The notes under the pieces were generated by a model. It did not search any database, was not told the origin of the DNA, and worked only from the letters and a program-made list of their open reading frames with translations. A stretch of 64,000 nucleotides of DNA, taken from the NCBI GenBank assembly GCA_002163135.1, contig MAAN01000041.1:129020-193019 (forward strand), read 5' to 3'. Below, piece by piece: positions 44,982 through 54,880 of this stretch. Source of the stretch: Alphaproteobacteria bacterium 46_93_T64. GTDB lineage: Bacteria > Pseudomonadota > Alphaproteobacteria > Sneathiellales > Sneathiellaceae. Each line of letters opens with the position of its first letter. Position 1 is the stretch's first letter. The position numbers and the translations under genes are program-made.

Positions 44982-47663
44982 TTATTCTGCGGCGATCATG
45001 CTAAGATTAATCAATTCCTGTATTTCCGATCGGCATGACCCACAGTTTGTTCCGGCATATATGTGCTCGCCAATATCTTTAACAGTTGCGCATCCTTGCT
45101 CTGTAATGGCGGTTTGTATTTGGTTGCAACCGACGGAAAAGCAGGAACAGACGATTGAGCCAGTGTCAGGTGTGTCTGCAGGAGGGCGACCAGCCGTGAC
45201 AGTGTATCGGAGGAGCGGATTGTCAAAGATATTTCCAAGTTGTGTTGTCGCCCAAGATTTTGAAATGTCTACTGCTCTGCGAGAAAGATATAGCGCTCCG
45301 ACAAACTCCCCACTTTCAAATGCTGCAAAACGGTGTTCCCCTTTACTGGTATCCCTATAGGTGACGAGATCACCAGCAATAAGTGATTCCATCCCTAAAA
45401 TGTTTGCAGCAAGTTTTGTATAGCTTGCCGGGATTTTCTTTAAGGCCAGTTCAACTCTCCAGCCACCGTCACATTTAGCAGCGGCCCAATAGTCGGCCCT
45501 AATCTCGACAGGTTTAGTTTTGGTAATCACAAAACCTTGTAAAACGGTTTCAAATAATCGAAGCTGACAATTTGAATTTTTGAGCGCAGGTTGACCTGAA
45601 TATGGATCCACAATCGCGGGCACAAGAGCGTCAACGCGGGCGCGTGACGCAAATTGATCATTCCAGTGAATTGGTACAAATACGGAATTTTTTTGCACCC
45701 TATCAGTGATATGGGCACGAACAACAATCAATGATTGTTCACTGGAAACTTCAACCAAATCTCTCTCAGATATATGAAGTTCTTTGGCATCATCCGGATG
45801 AATTTCAACAAACGGTTCCATCATGTGTTGTGATAGCCCTGGGCTTTTGCCGGTTCGGGTCATCGTATGCCAGTGATCCCGTACACGTCCGGTGTTTAGG
45901 GTTAGCGGGAACTTTTCAGATGTCGGTTTTTTCGGGGAAGATTTTTGTAATTGAAATTTTGCTTTCCCATCAGGTGTAAAGAAACCGCCATCAGTAAAAA
46001 ATCTCTTATCAGAAGTGTCTCCGGCGACTTTAATAGGCCACTGAACAGGGGCTAATTTTTCATAATATTCTTGGCTTATATCTTTAAGGCCTCCGATATC
46101 AAAATCGCGACTACCGCTATTTTTAAATGCGGAAAGGGCCGCGAATTCCTTCGCAATTTCATAGGATGATTTGTAGGGGAACTCGCTTGAATAGCCCATG
46201 CGACGGGCAACCTCACTCAGTTGCCACCAGTCAGGTTTTGCATTTTCTGGTGCCTTTAAGAAAGCTTTTTGATGGGATATGCGGCGCTCTGAATTTGTAA
46301 CCAATCCGTCTTTTTCTCCCCAGCCTAAACTGGGAAATTTAATGTGGGCTAGGGCGCTAGTATCTGTATCTACTTGAATATCTGAGACCACAACTAATGG
46401 ACACGCTTGCAGGGCGGCTTTCACTAAATCCGCATCGGGCATACTGTCCACAGGATTTGTAGCCATGATCCAAATTGCTTTGATCTCACCGCTCATAACA
46501 GAATTGAACATATCTACGGCTTTAAGACCCGGCTTGTCTGGGATCATTGGAGAGTTCCAAAATTCCTGTACGATCTCGCGGTGGTCTGAGTTTTCAATGT
46601 CCATATGGCAGGCAAGCATGTTGGCGAGGCCGCCAACTTCTCTACCACCCATAGCGTTGGGCTGTCCAGTGATTGAAAACGGTCCCATGCCTTCCTGGCC
46701 AATCCTCCCAGTAGCCAAGTGGCAATTGAGGATCGAATTTACTTTGTCAGTGCCAGAGACTGACTGATTGACGCCTTGGCTGTAAACGGTGACTGTTTTT
46801 TCGTGTTTGGCAAACAGCTCATAAAATGTTGCGAGTTCCGGCTGCGTTAGACCTGTGTGGTCAGCAATATTTTGATCGTCGAACAAGCAGGCAGCATTCA
46901 TCGCCTCTTCGAAGCCGGTTGTGTGTCTGTTGATATAATCTGTATTCAAATGTCCATTGTTTGCAAGGTAGGCAAGCAATCCTTGAAACAAGGCGACATC
47001 ACCATCCGGTTCGATCGCCAAGTGAAGGTCGGCAATATCAGCGGTCATCGTTTTTCGGGGGTCGATCAAGACTACTTTCATTTCAGGTCTTGCTTCTTTC
47101 GCGGCGGCGATGCGTTGATAGATGACAGGGTGGCACCATGCGAGATTAGATCCGACAATTATGATCAAGTCTGCAAGCTCCAGATCTTCGTATGTGCCGG
47201 GAACTGTGTCAGATCCAAAGGCACGTTTATGGCCGGCAACACTGGAAGACATGCAAAGGCGAGAGTTCGTATCGATATTGGCGGAACCAATAAATCCCTT
47301 CATAAGCTTATTTGCGACATAATAGTCTTCTGTCAGCAATTGACCGGAGACATAAAACGCGACGGATTCCTTTCCATGTTCTTTAATAGTTTCTTTGAAT
47401 TTGGTTGCCACAAGGTCAAGAGCGATATCCCAGTCCACTCGATTTCCATAAACCTCCGGATGTAAAAGTCGACCAGACAGGTCCAGCGTTTCCCCAAGCG
47501 CGGATCCTTTCGAACAAAGCCGGCCGAAGTTAGCAGGATGATCTGGATCCCCCTTGATATCGACGGAGCCATCGGCAAGGGGCGTTGCAAGAACACCGCA
47601 CCCGACGCCGCAGTAAGGGCAGGTGGTTTTTACAGTTTTCCCTGTCTGTGTAATGTCGAGCAT
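44982..47663 (-). CDS. nasA: Assimilatory nitrate reductase, catalytic subunit
   Basis: 893 residues, molybdopterin-guanine-dinucleotide enzyme that reduces nitrate to nitrite in the cytoplasm. N-terminal [4Fe-4S] ligands C15-x2-C18-x3-C22 and C50 (LCSKG). Mo-pterin regions such as WIMATNPVDSMPDADLV and LNTGRVRDHWHTMTR follow. A C-terminal BFD-type [2Fe-2S] domain has CSC and GTNCGSC. No twin-arginine signal. Its start overlaps the nirD stop (TAATG). Last gene of the nitrate operon. Confidence 0.96.
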   Translation of the reverse strand: MLDITQTGKTVKTTCPYCGVGCGVLATPLADGSVDIKGDPDHPANFGRLCSKGSALGETLDLSGRLLHPEVYGNRVDWDIALDLVATKFKETIKEHGKESVAFYVSGQLLTEDYYVANKLMKGFIGSANIDTNSRLCMSSSVAGHKRAFGSDTVPGTYEDLELADLIIIVGSNLAWCHPVIYQRIAAAKEARPEMKVVLIDPRKTMTADIADLHLAIEPDGDVALFQGLLAYLANNGHLNTDYINRHTTGFEEAMNAACLFDDQNIADHTGLTQPELATFYELFAKHEKTVTVYSQGVNQSVSGTDKVNSILNCHLATGRIGQEGMGPFSITGQPNAMGGREVGGLANMLACHMDIENSDHREIVQEFWNSPMIPDKPGLKAVDMFNSVMSGEIKAIWIMATNPVDSMPDADLVKAALQACPLVVVSDIQVDTDTSALAHIKFPSLGWGEKDGLVTNSERRISHQKAFLKAPENAKPDWWQLSEVARRMGYSSEFPYKSSYEIAKEFAALSAFKNSGSRDFDIGGLKDISQEYYEKLAPVQWPIKVAGDTSDKRFFTDGGFFTPDGKAKFQLQKSSPKKPTSEKFPLTLNTGRVRDHWHTMTRTGKSPGLSQHMMEPFVEIHPDDAKELHISERDLVEVSSEQSLIVVRAHITDRVQKNSVFVPIHWNDQFASRARVDALVPAIVDPYSGQPALKNSNCQLRLFETVLQGFVITKTKPVEIRADYWAAAKCDGGWRVELALKKIPASYTKLAANILGMESLIAGDLVTYRDTSKGEHRFAAFESGEFVGALYLSRRAVDISKSWATTQLGNIFDNPLLRYTVTAGRPPADTPDTGSIVCSCFSVGCNQIQTAITEQGCATVKDIGEHIYAGTNCGSCRSEIQELINLSMIAAE

Positions 47664-48007
47664 TATTTCTTGCCGTTGTTGGTTCTACGCAACTCAAGAA
47701 GAATATCATTTCCATCCAACTTAACTGGAAAACTCAAGGTTTCTCCTTTATCAGCTCCTTGAGCTTGTCCGGTTTCAAGTGATATGACCCAATTGTGAAG
47801 CGGACAGGTGACGCACCCATCGTGTACAATTCCTTGACTAAGTGGCCCGTTTTTGTGGGGACATTTATCTTCCAGTGCAAAAACCCTGTCATCGGCACTT
47901 CTGAAAAGGGCGATCGTCATATCTCCGTTTTGGACGCATCGGGCGCCTCGTTTGGGAATGTCTGATAATTGCCCGATTTTGATCCAGTTTTCAGTATGTG
48001 CATTCAT
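47663..48007 (-). CDS. nirD: Nitrite reductase (NADH) small subunit, Rieske-type
   Basis: 114 residues. The complete Rieske ligand set is present: C49-x-H51 (DKCPHKNG) and C68-x2-H71 (TCPLHNW). Some NirD proteins have lost these, so this one probably holds a real [2Fe-2S] cluster. Helps pass electrons to NirB. Coupled to nirB by an ATGA overlap and to nasA by TAATG. Confidence 0.95.
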   Translation of the reverse strand: MNAHTENWIKIGQLSDIPKRGARCVQNGDMTIALFRSADDRVFALEDKCPHKNGPLSQGIVHDGCVTCPLHNWVISLETGQAQGADKGETLSFPVKLDGNDILLELRRTNNGKK

Positions 48008-50451
48008 TCTGCGGCCTCCAGTCCAAAACTTGCCATGGGTTTGAATTCGTGTTTGTCTTTTCCTGAAACACGTTCAGACCAAGGGTCTTTCTGAGCAAAT
48101 TCCTGAGAGTAGACGAAGCGATCAAATAGGGCTTTTCTACCCTCATGATCATTAAGGATCTCTCTGCGAATTTCCTCCAGTCCGATGCGATTAAGCCATT
48201 TGTAGATACGCTCGAGATAATGTCCTTGCTCCCGATAGAGCTGGGTGAGGGCAACGATGTATTCGAGAGCTTCCTCTTCACTTGTGGCGTGGCCCAGCAG
48301 CTCGGTTCCTTTGATCTCCAGACCTGCAGCGCCGCCAAAATGAATTTCATATCCAGAATCCACACATATAACGCCGATGTCTTTACAGGTCGCCTCTGAG
48401 CAGTTTCGGGGGCACCCTGAGACAGCAAGCTTCAATTTTGCAGGTGTCCAGGATCCCCACATGAATTTTTCAATGCGAATGCCAAATCCTGTGGAATCTT
48501 GTGTGCCAAAACGGCACCAATCTGTGCCCACGCAGGTTTTGACGGTTCGAAGACCCTTGGCATAAGCATGTCCTGAGACAAATCCTGCGTCTCCAAGGTC
48601 TGCCCAGACAGCAGGCAGGTCTTTCTTTTGAACGCCGAGCATATCTATGCGCTGGCCGCCGGTGACTTTGACAGCAGGAATGTCAAATTTGTCAACCACA
48701 TCAGCAATTGCCCGAAGCTCATCCGATGTTGTCATACCACCCCACATGCGAGGTACAACAGAGTAGGTGCCATCTTTCTGGATATTCGCGTGGACGCGTT
48801 CGTTAATGAAACGGGACTGGTAGTCATCTTCGTATTCGCCCGGCCAGTCACTCACGAGATAATAGTTAAGTGCAGGGCGGCATTTTGCACAGCCACAGGA
48901 CGTTTTCCATTCCAATTCCTGCATAACTGCCGGGATGGATTTTAGTTCTTTAACCTTTATGAGACGCCGAACATCATCATGCCCAAGATCAGTGCATGGG
49001 CAGACAGCTGCGACTTTAGACGGATCGTAATTGTCACCTAATGATAAGCTCATCAATTGTTCAACAAGGCCCGTACACGTTCCGCAGGACGCCGAGGCCT
49101 TAGTGTGTGAGCGTACTTCATCAAGTGACGTTAAGTTGTTATCCTGTATGGCAATTACGATTGTAGATTTACAAATGCCGTTACAACCACAAATCTCTGC
49201 GTCATCCGGCAGGGCTGCAACGGCTTGCATCGGGTCCAGCGATGCGCCTCCTTGATAGGCTTGACCAAAAATCAGGCTATCGCGCATTTCTGAAATATCT
49301 GTTTGTTTTTTGAGAAGATCAAAGAACCATGTTCCATCACTGGTCTCGCCAAACTGAACGGCACCGATGATCCTGTTGTCTTTAAGAACCAGTCTTTTGT
49401 AGATCCCCTGCGTCGCATCGCGAAGGACAATTTCCTCGCGGTCAGCTGATTCCGCGAAATCGCCAGCCGAGAAAAGATCGATCCCGGTTACTTTGAGTTT
49501 TGTTGCCGTAACTGAACCCGTGAATTCTTCATCGCCGCCGCAGAGGTTCTTTGCCAGAACTTTGCCCATTTCATACAATGGTGCAACAAGGCCGTAACAT
49601 TCACCGCGATGTTCGACGCATTCACCGAGTGCATAGATATCTTCTTCGGATGTTTCCATCTTATCGTTTACGAGAATGCCACGATTGCAATCTATATCGA
49701 TAGTTTGAGCCAATGCGGCTGAAGGGCGGATACCCACAGCCATGACTATAATTTTTGCGTCAATGACAGTGCCATCATCAAGTTTTATGCCTGTTACTTT
49801 GCCACTTTTACCTAAGATTTCCTTTGAGTTGACCTCGGTAAGAACTTCTATGCCCTTATTCTTTATGGCTTTCTCGAGCAAATACCCTGCGGCTGGGTCT
49901 AATTGTCTTTCCATCAAAGTAGGCATTAAATGCAACACCGTTACGTCCATGCCTCTGGCATTAAATCCGGCCGCTGCTTCCAGTCCTAATAGGCCGCCGC
50001 CGATAACAACAGCACGCCCTTTTGACTGGGTCGCTTTTAACATAGCGTCCACATCATCTAGATCTCGGTAAACTAGAACTCCCTCTAGATCATGGCCCGG
50101 AAGCGGTATGATGAAGGGAGTGGAACCTGTTGCGATAATCAGTTTGTCATACACAGCTGTAATGCCTGTTTCGGACGTCACAGTTTTATTCGTTTTGTTG
50201 ATTTCGGTAACTTTTGCACCCTTGTGCAATGTCACGTTGTTGGTGTCGTACCAAGCGTCATCGTGAGTGATGATGTCTTCGTAAGTTTTCTCACCGGACA
50301 AAACAGGAGAGAGCATCAATCTGTTATAATTGACCCGAGGTTCAGCATTGAAAATTGTCACGTCATAGGCAGAGGCATCTTCTTCAAATAGGTGTTCCAG
50401 CATCCGGCCGGGAGACATACCATTTCCGATAATTACTAGTTTTTGTGTCAT
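48004..50451 (-). CDS. nirB: Nitrite reductase (NADH) large subunit
   Basis: 815 residues, reduces nitrite to ammonium with NADH. FAD site at the N-terminus (IIGNGMSPGRM), NADH site VVIGGGLLGLEAAAGF (148-163), two BFD-type [2Fe-2S] regions (C421/C423/C456/C459 and C484/C486/C519/C521/C524), and the siroheme-[4Fe-4S] motif C640-x5-C646 with C680-x3-C684 (GCPRNC). I start at ATG 50451 (MTQKLVIIG) with GGAGGG; five more codons upstream have no ribosome site. Confidence 0.96.
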   Translation of the reverse strand: MTQKLVIIGNGMSPGRMLEHLFEEDASAYDVTIFNAEPRVNYNRLMLSPVLSGEKTYEDIITHDDAWYDTNNVTLHKGAKVTEINKTNKTVTSETGITAVYDKLIIATGSTPFIIPLPGHDLEGVLVYRDLDDVDAMLKATQSKGRAVVIGGGLLGLEAAAGFNARGMDVTVLHLMPTLMERQLDPAAGYLLEKAIKNKGIEVLTEVNSKEILGKSGKVTGIKLDDGTVIDAKIIVMAVGIRPSAALAQTIDIDCNRGILVNDKMETSEEDIYALGECVEHRGECYGLVAPLYEMGKVLAKNLCGGDEEFTGSVTATKLKVTGIDLFSAGDFAESADREEIVLRDATQGIYKRLVLKDNRIIGAVQFGETSDGTWFFDLLKKQTDISEMRDSLIFGQAYQGGASLDPMQAVAALPDDAEICGCNGICKSTIVIAIQDNNLTSLDEVRSHTKASASCGTCTGLVEQLMSLSLGDNYDPSKVAAVCPCTDLGHDDVRRLIKVKELKSIPAVMQELEWKTSCGCAKCRPALNYYLVSDWPGEYEDDYQSRFINERVHANIQKDGTYSVVPRMWGGMTTSDELRAIADVVDKFDIPAVKVTGGQRIDMLGVQKKDLPAVWADLGDAGFVSGHAYAKGLRTVKTCVGTDWCRFGTQDSTGFGIRIEKFMWGSWTPAKLKLAVSGCPRNCSEATCKDIGVICVDSGYEIHFGGAAGLEIKGTELLGHATSEEEALEYIVALTQLYREQGHYLERIYKWLNRIGLEEIRREILNDHEGRKALFDRFVYSQEFAQKDPWSERVSGKDKHEFKPMASFGLEAAE

Positions 50452-50465
50452 TTTTCTTCCCTCCA

Positions 50466-52226
50466 TTAGACGGCAAAGGACGCAGTTTTGGATTTACCAG
50501 ATTGTTGTCTGGCAATCCGGTTCGCACGTTTTTCGCGGATTGATTGAAGTTGTTCTTCGCTTGGATCCGCTCCGCCTTCATAAACTTCTAGAAAGCTCAA
50601 GAGTTCTTCGCGGTAAGCGTAATAATCTGGATGGTCCAGTAGCGCTTGGCGAGAGCGTGGGCGCGGAAGATCCACTTCCATAATATTACCAATTTTCGCA
50701 TTTGGACCGTTGGACATCATCACCACACGATCAGCAAGCAAGATGGCTTCATCTACATCATGGGTGACGCAGATCGCAGTTACTTGAGTTCGTTTCCAAA
50801 CATCCATTAATACATCTTGGAGTTCCCATCGGGTTAGACTATCCAACATGCCAAAAGGCTCATCCAGTAGTAGAAGCTTCGGAGACAGAGCAAAAGCACG
50901 AGCGATACCAACACGCTGTTTCATGCCATTGGAAAGCCCCGCTGCCATTTTGTGCATGGCGTCACCTAGACCGACACGAGACAGGTAATATTCTACTACA
51001 TCGTGGCGTTCTGCCTTGCTTGCATTTGGATATACCCGCTCTACCCCCAACGACACATTGTCGTAGGCGGTCATCCACGGCAAAAGAGACGGCGCTTGAA
51101 ATACGACGGCGCGGTCCGGGCCTGCATTTGTGACATGAGTGCCATCCAGAATAATCGCCCCTTCAGATATCTTGTTTAGCCCCGAGACCATTGAAAGGAC
51201 GGTGGATTTGCCGCAGCCCGAATGCCCGATAATTGTAATGAATTCGCCCTTCTTGATTTTGAGATCAAAACCGTCAACAACCGTTAATGGGCCGTTGGGC
51301 GTGGGGTAGACTTTCTTCGTTTGGCTGAATTCCACATAACGATCCGATTTCGAGGACGCTGCGGCTTCCGCATAAGCGGTTGGAATTTTCTCGTTTCGGG
51401 TAATGGGTACGATGTTGGGAAGTGTTTTTTTCGTTGATTTGTCAGCTGAACGTTCAGCCCCCAGTGCCATAAGATATTCGGTGATCTTCCCGCGAATATG
51501 AATAAACTCTGGATCATCATTCATGGCAGCGCGATCTCTTGGGCGCGGCAATGTGATCTTGAACTCTGTTCCCAGTGTTGCATTAGGGCCTGGTTTTAAC
51601 GGAATTACGCGATCTGCAAGCAAAATGGCTTCATCAACATCATTTGTAATCAGGATGATTGTCTTTTTCTCTTTTTGAGAGATATCTGCGAATTCGTCCT
51701 GGAGTTTTGCGCGGGTAAGCGCATCCAGTGCTGATAAGGGCTCGTCCAGAAGTAGAACGTCGGGTTGCGTGGCAAGTGCGCGTGCCACGGATACGCGCTG
51801 CCGCATGCCTCCGGACAGCTCTGTTGGTTTCCGGTGTTTCGCATGTTCCAGACCAACCATTTTAATGTATTTGTCACAAAGCGCTTTTCGCTCTTTTTTT
51901 GGTTTGGACTTTAAAACGCTATCGACCGCCAGTTCGATATTCCCCTGAACAGTCATCCAAGGCATCAAGGAATAGGATTGGAATACCACGCCAATATCCG
52001 TGCTAGTTTCAGTTATTTGTTTTCCTTTAAAGATGACGCCCCCCTGATCAGGTTTCGACAGTCCAGCCAACGCTGAAATTAAGGTGGTTTTGCCGGAGCC
52101 AGAGAAACCGACAATGGCGATAAATTCACCTTCCTCAACTTTCAGATTAATGTTGCTAAGGACTTCTGTACGGTTGCCTCCATCATCAAAATGTTTGGAC
52201 AGGCCTGTTATTTCCAAAATGGGCAT
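50466..52226 (-). CDS. Nitrate ABC transporter, fused double ATPase (NrtCD-like)
   Basis: 586 residues with two complete ABC ATPase domains joined by a short linker (about 255-300). NBD1: Walker A 40-47, Q83, signature LSGGM 137-141, Walker B D161/E162, but Asn195 where the switch histidine belongs (LITNDVDEA). NBD2: Walker A 334-342, Q377, signature LSNGM 431-435, D455/E456, H489 (VTHDVDEA). Powers nitrate import with NrtB and NrtA. AGGAG site before ATG. Unlike cyanobacterial NrtC, there is no substrate-binding domain. Confidence 0.93.
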   Translation of the reverse strand: MPILEITGLSKHFDDGGNRTEVLSNINLKVEEGEFIAIVGFSGSGKTTLISALAGLSKPDQGGVIFKGKQITETSTDIGVVFQSYSLMPWMTVQGNIELAVDSVLKSKPKKERKALCDKYIKMVGLEHAKHRKPTELSGGMRQRVSVARALATQPDVLLLDEPLSALDALTRAKLQDEFADISQKEKKTIILITNDVDEAILLADRVIPLKPGPNATLGTEFKITLPRPRDRAAMNDDPEFIHIRGKITEYLMALGAERSADKSTKKTLPNIVPITRNEKIPTAYAEAAASSKSDRYVEFSQTKKVYPTPNGPLTVVDGFDLKIKKGEFITIIGHSGCGKSTVLSMVSGLNKISEGAIILDGTHVTNAGPDRAVVFQAPSLLPWMTAYDNVSLGVERVYPNASKAERHDVVEYYLSRVGLGDAMHKMAAGLSNGMKQRVGIARAFALSPKLLLLDEPFGMLDSLTRWELQDVLMDVWKRTQVTAICVTHDVDEAILLADRVVMMSNGPNAKIGNIMEVDLPRPRSRQALLDHPDYYAYREELLSFLEVYEGGADPSEEQLQSIREKRANRIARQQSGKSKTASFAV

Positions 52227-52235
52227 AGCAGTCTC

Positions 52236-53330
52236 CTAACGGTTAGACGAAAAGGTGAAGGCTTGTTGCAGGGTGTACATCACCCGATCAAGCATGAAGC
52301 CGATGACACCGATGGTCAGGACTGCAACTATAATTTTGGCGAGGGATTGAGAGGAGCCATTTTGAAACTCATCCCAAACGAATTTTCCAAGTCCCGGATT
52401 TTGTGCCAGCATTTCGGCGGCGATGAGTACCATCCATCCCACACCAAGCGACAATCGCAGGCCTGTAAAGATCAGTGGAAGAGATGACGGGAGAACTAAT
52501 TTGGTGACGGTTTTGAATGTAGGAAGCTGCAAGACCCGACCGACATTCATCAGATCTTTGTCGACTGAGGCGACGCCAAGGGCCGTGTTTATAAGGGTTG
52601 GCCATAAAGAACACAGAGTGACAGTTACAGCAGATACCACCAATGACTTGGGAAACAAAGAAGTAGGATTGGCGTAGGCTGCAGAAACAATCATCGTGAC
52701 GATGGGAAGCCATGCAAGCGGTGATATCGGTTTGAAGATCTGAATAAGCGGGTTGATTGCTCCGTTCACTGCCTTTGAAAGACCAGAGGCAATCCCCAGT
52801 GGCACTGCGATTAGGGTCGCGATGATAAATCCCAAACCAACAGTGAAGAGTGATGTGATGATCTGATCTATGTAAGTCGGTTTTCCGGTATACTTGCGGA
52901 CTTTAACTTTATCAGCTTTACCTGCGGCAATCAGATTAGCGTTGCGTTTTTCTTGGCGGTCAAAAAAGGCATCCGCTTTTTTCCGTTCACGAACATGGTC
53001 GTCCCATAAATTTAGGGTTTGTTCCCAAACAGCAAGTGGACCCGGAATTACGCCGAGTGATGTTTTTACTTGAGGTGCCAAGACTCCCCATGCAATGAGA
53101 AACAATGCAATCCCAAGCATCGGAATGAACAAGACCCGCCTAAGTTCTGCCAGTTGTTCTTTAGGATTGTCGCCGGCAGCAATTTTTAAAACGGGAGTTA
53201 CCCACGAAAAGCCAAGAGCCTCCAGCCATCCTGATGCCGCGTTAATGCGGGAAAACATCTTTTCTTGTCGGGCCTTTTTCTTAATTGCGGCCTCTATATC
53301 AGTCATCTGAGATGCAGTGGAGTCAGACAT
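52236..53330 (-). CDS. nrtB: Nitrate ABC transporter permease
   Basis: 364 residues. A long cytoplasmic N-terminal part (about 1-40), a first membrane segment (about 50-70), a charged loop (KKADAFFDRQEKRN), and a BPD-type permease domain (about 150-350) with PISPLAWLPIVTMI and the coupling stretch DLMNVGRVLQLPTFKTVTKLVLPSSLPLI. Start ATG 53330 has AAGGA; the frame continues upstream without one. Ten bases upstream of the ATPase gene. Confidence 0.93.
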   Translation of the reverse strand: MSDSTASQMTDIEAAIKKKARQEKMFSRINAASGWLEALGFSWVTPVLKIAAGDNPKEQLAELRRVLFIPMLGIALFLIAWGVLAPQVKTSLGVIPGPLAVWEQTLNLWDDHVRERKKADAFFDRQEKRNANLIAAGKADKVKVRKYTGKPTYIDQIITSLFTVGLGFIIATLIAVPLGIASGLSKAVNGAINPLIQIFKPISPLAWLPIVTMIVSAAYANPTSLFPKSLVVSAVTVTLCSLWPTLINTALGVASVDKDLMNVGRVLQLPTFKTVTKLVLPSSLPLIFTGLRLSLGVGWMVLIAAEMLAQNPGLGKFVWDEFQNGSSQSLAKIIVAVLTIGVIGFMLDRVMYTLQQAFTFSSNR

Positions 53331-53392
53331 TATCGTATCCTTGTTACGGGGATTATATTTAAGGCGTGCAACTGCCCAACTTGCGAACTGAA

Positions 53393-54787
53393 TCAACCGC
53401 CGACGACAGCGCCAGCTTCGATCGTTTCCTGGGATTTTAAGCCAATGGAATGAGCGTTGATGTAGTCATTAGGCCTATTGCCGTCATATTCGATACCATC
53501 GATAAATGCAGTCGTTGGCGCCCGATATCCATTACTCTTCCATGGGAAATCAGCTTCATCAACGTGGCCTTCTTCAACCAACATACGAGCGGCTTTCAAA
53601 TATGTGTCTGGCAAGTAAACGGATTTGGAAATCTCTGTGTACCAATCATCACTTTTTCCGTCCGTAATCTGTCCCCAACGCCGCATTTGGGTGAGGTACC
53701 ATGTTGCATCTGAATAATAGGGGTATGTTGCATAGTGGCGGTAAAAGACGTTGAAGTCTGGAATGTCGCGCTTGTCACCTTTTTCAAATTCAAAGGTTCC
53801 GGTCATAGAATTTGCAATAACCTCTTTGTCGGCTCCGACATATTCTGAACGAGAGAGGATTTCCACAGCTTCTGACCTGTTGGCGTTGTTATTTTCATCC
53901 AACCATTTTGCAGCCCGGATAAGTGCCTTCGTCAGCGCGAGTGTTGTTTTCGGGTTTATCTCTGTAAATTCTTTGGTAAGGCCGAATACTTTTTCCGGGT
54001 TATTTTTCCAGATCTCATAATTTGTAATTACCGGGACACCAATGGCCTTTATGACGGCCTGCTGGTTCCATGGCTCTCCAACGGAGTATCCGTTAATTGT
54101 GCCAGCTTCCATCGTAAACGGCATTTGAGGTGGTGGCGTTACGGATAGCATAGCATCCGCCTGAATTTGACCTGCAATGTCATTCCGACCGTAAAATCCC
54201 GGATGAATATTGCCAGATGCTAACCAATATCGAAGTTCATAATTGTGGGAGGAGACGGGAAAAACCATTCCCATGTTAAAAGGTTTGCCTTCTGATTGGA
54301 ATTTATCAACAACCTTCTTCAGTGCGTCTGCCTTGATGGGATGGATAGGTTTACCGTTCGCATCATGAGGAACGTATTTCTTCATTATGCTCCAAACTTC
54401 ATTTGAAACAGTAATGCCGTTGCCATTCAAGCCCATTGAAAGCGGTGTCACGATATGTGCTTTCGTGCCAAACCCGATCGTTGCGGCCAGTGGTTGCCCT
54501 GCCAGCATATGGGCACCGTCTAATTCGCCAGTGATGACCCTGTCGAGTAATACCTTCCAGTTTGCTTGGGGTTCCAGTGTCACATAAAGGCCTTCGTCTT
54601 CGAAATACCTTTTCTCGTATGCTATGGCGAGCGGGGCCATATCCGTGAGCTTGATGAAGCCGATTTTTAACTCGTCTTTTTCCACTTCGAGCATTTCAGC
54701 AGAAGCCCAACCCGGAACCATCAGAGACGAAAAAGCAATCGCTGTTGTGAGCAAAATTTTTCTGCATATCGCATCAATAGGCTTCAT
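53393..54787 (-). CDS. nrtA: Nitrate ABC transporter, substrate-binding protein (NrtA-like)
   Basis: 464 residues. Signal peptide about 1-31 (PGWASA-EM). NrtA/CmpA fold: [62 protein letters not shown] and a C-terminal [13 protein letters not shown]. Binds nitrate or nitrite in the periplasm. First gene of the nitrate operon; ATG 54787 follows GGAA. The sigma-54 promoter lies about 75 bases upstream. Bicarbonate-binding CmpA is related, but the nitrate genes next door decide the call. Confidence 0.93.
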   Translation of the reverse strand: MKPIDAICRKILLTTAIAFSSLMVPGWASAEMLEVEKDELKIGFIKLTDMAPLAIAYEKRYFEDEGLYVTLEPQANWKVLLDRVITGELDGAHMLAGQPLAATIGFGTKAHIVTPLSMGLNGNGITVSNEVWSIMKKYVPHDANGKPIHPIKADALKKVVDKFQSEGKPFNMGMVFPVSSHNYELRYWLASGNIHPGFYGRNDIAGQIQADAMLSVTPPPQMPFTMEAGTINGYSVGEPWNQQAVIKAIGVPVITNYEIWKNNPEKVFGLTKEFTEINPKTTLALTKALIRAAKWLDENNNANRSEAVEILSRSEYVGADKEVIANSMTGTFEFEKGDKRDIPDFNVFYRHYATYPYYSDATWYLTQMRRWGQITDGKSDDWYTEISKSVYLPDTYLKAARMLVEEGHVDEADFPWKSNGYRAPTTAFIDGIEYDGNRPNDYINAHSIGLKSQETIEAGAVVGG

Positions 54788-54862
54788 TTGGTTATTCCGT
54801 TCATCAATATGCCATGCCAAAGATCGTCGGCAAATTTATCGAGTAGCTAGATGAAACGTACA

Positions 54863-54880
54863 TTGCACGGGATGTGCCAG
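54863..54880 (-). promoter_or_regulatory. Sigma-54 promoter of the nitrate operon
   Basis: Minus strand TGGCAC (54879-54874) and GTGCA with GC at 54866-54865, giving the exact GG-N10-GC spacing of RpoN promoters. The -12 box has GTGC where the consensus prefers TTGC. Transcription should start near 54853 and give a leader of about 66 bases before nrtA. Confidence 0.82.

Noticed and set aside
46857-47465. A 202-codon antisense frame inside nasA
   Set aside because: It mirrors conserved nitrate reductase codons and shows no protein family features.
54815-54832. Hairpin with a six-base loop in the nrtA leader, resembling an ANTAR/NasR antitermination target
   Set aside because: ANTAR targets have two hairpins with A at loop position 1 and G at 4. 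Here there is one hairpin, with loop CGATCT on the transcript, and no terminator follows before nrtA.
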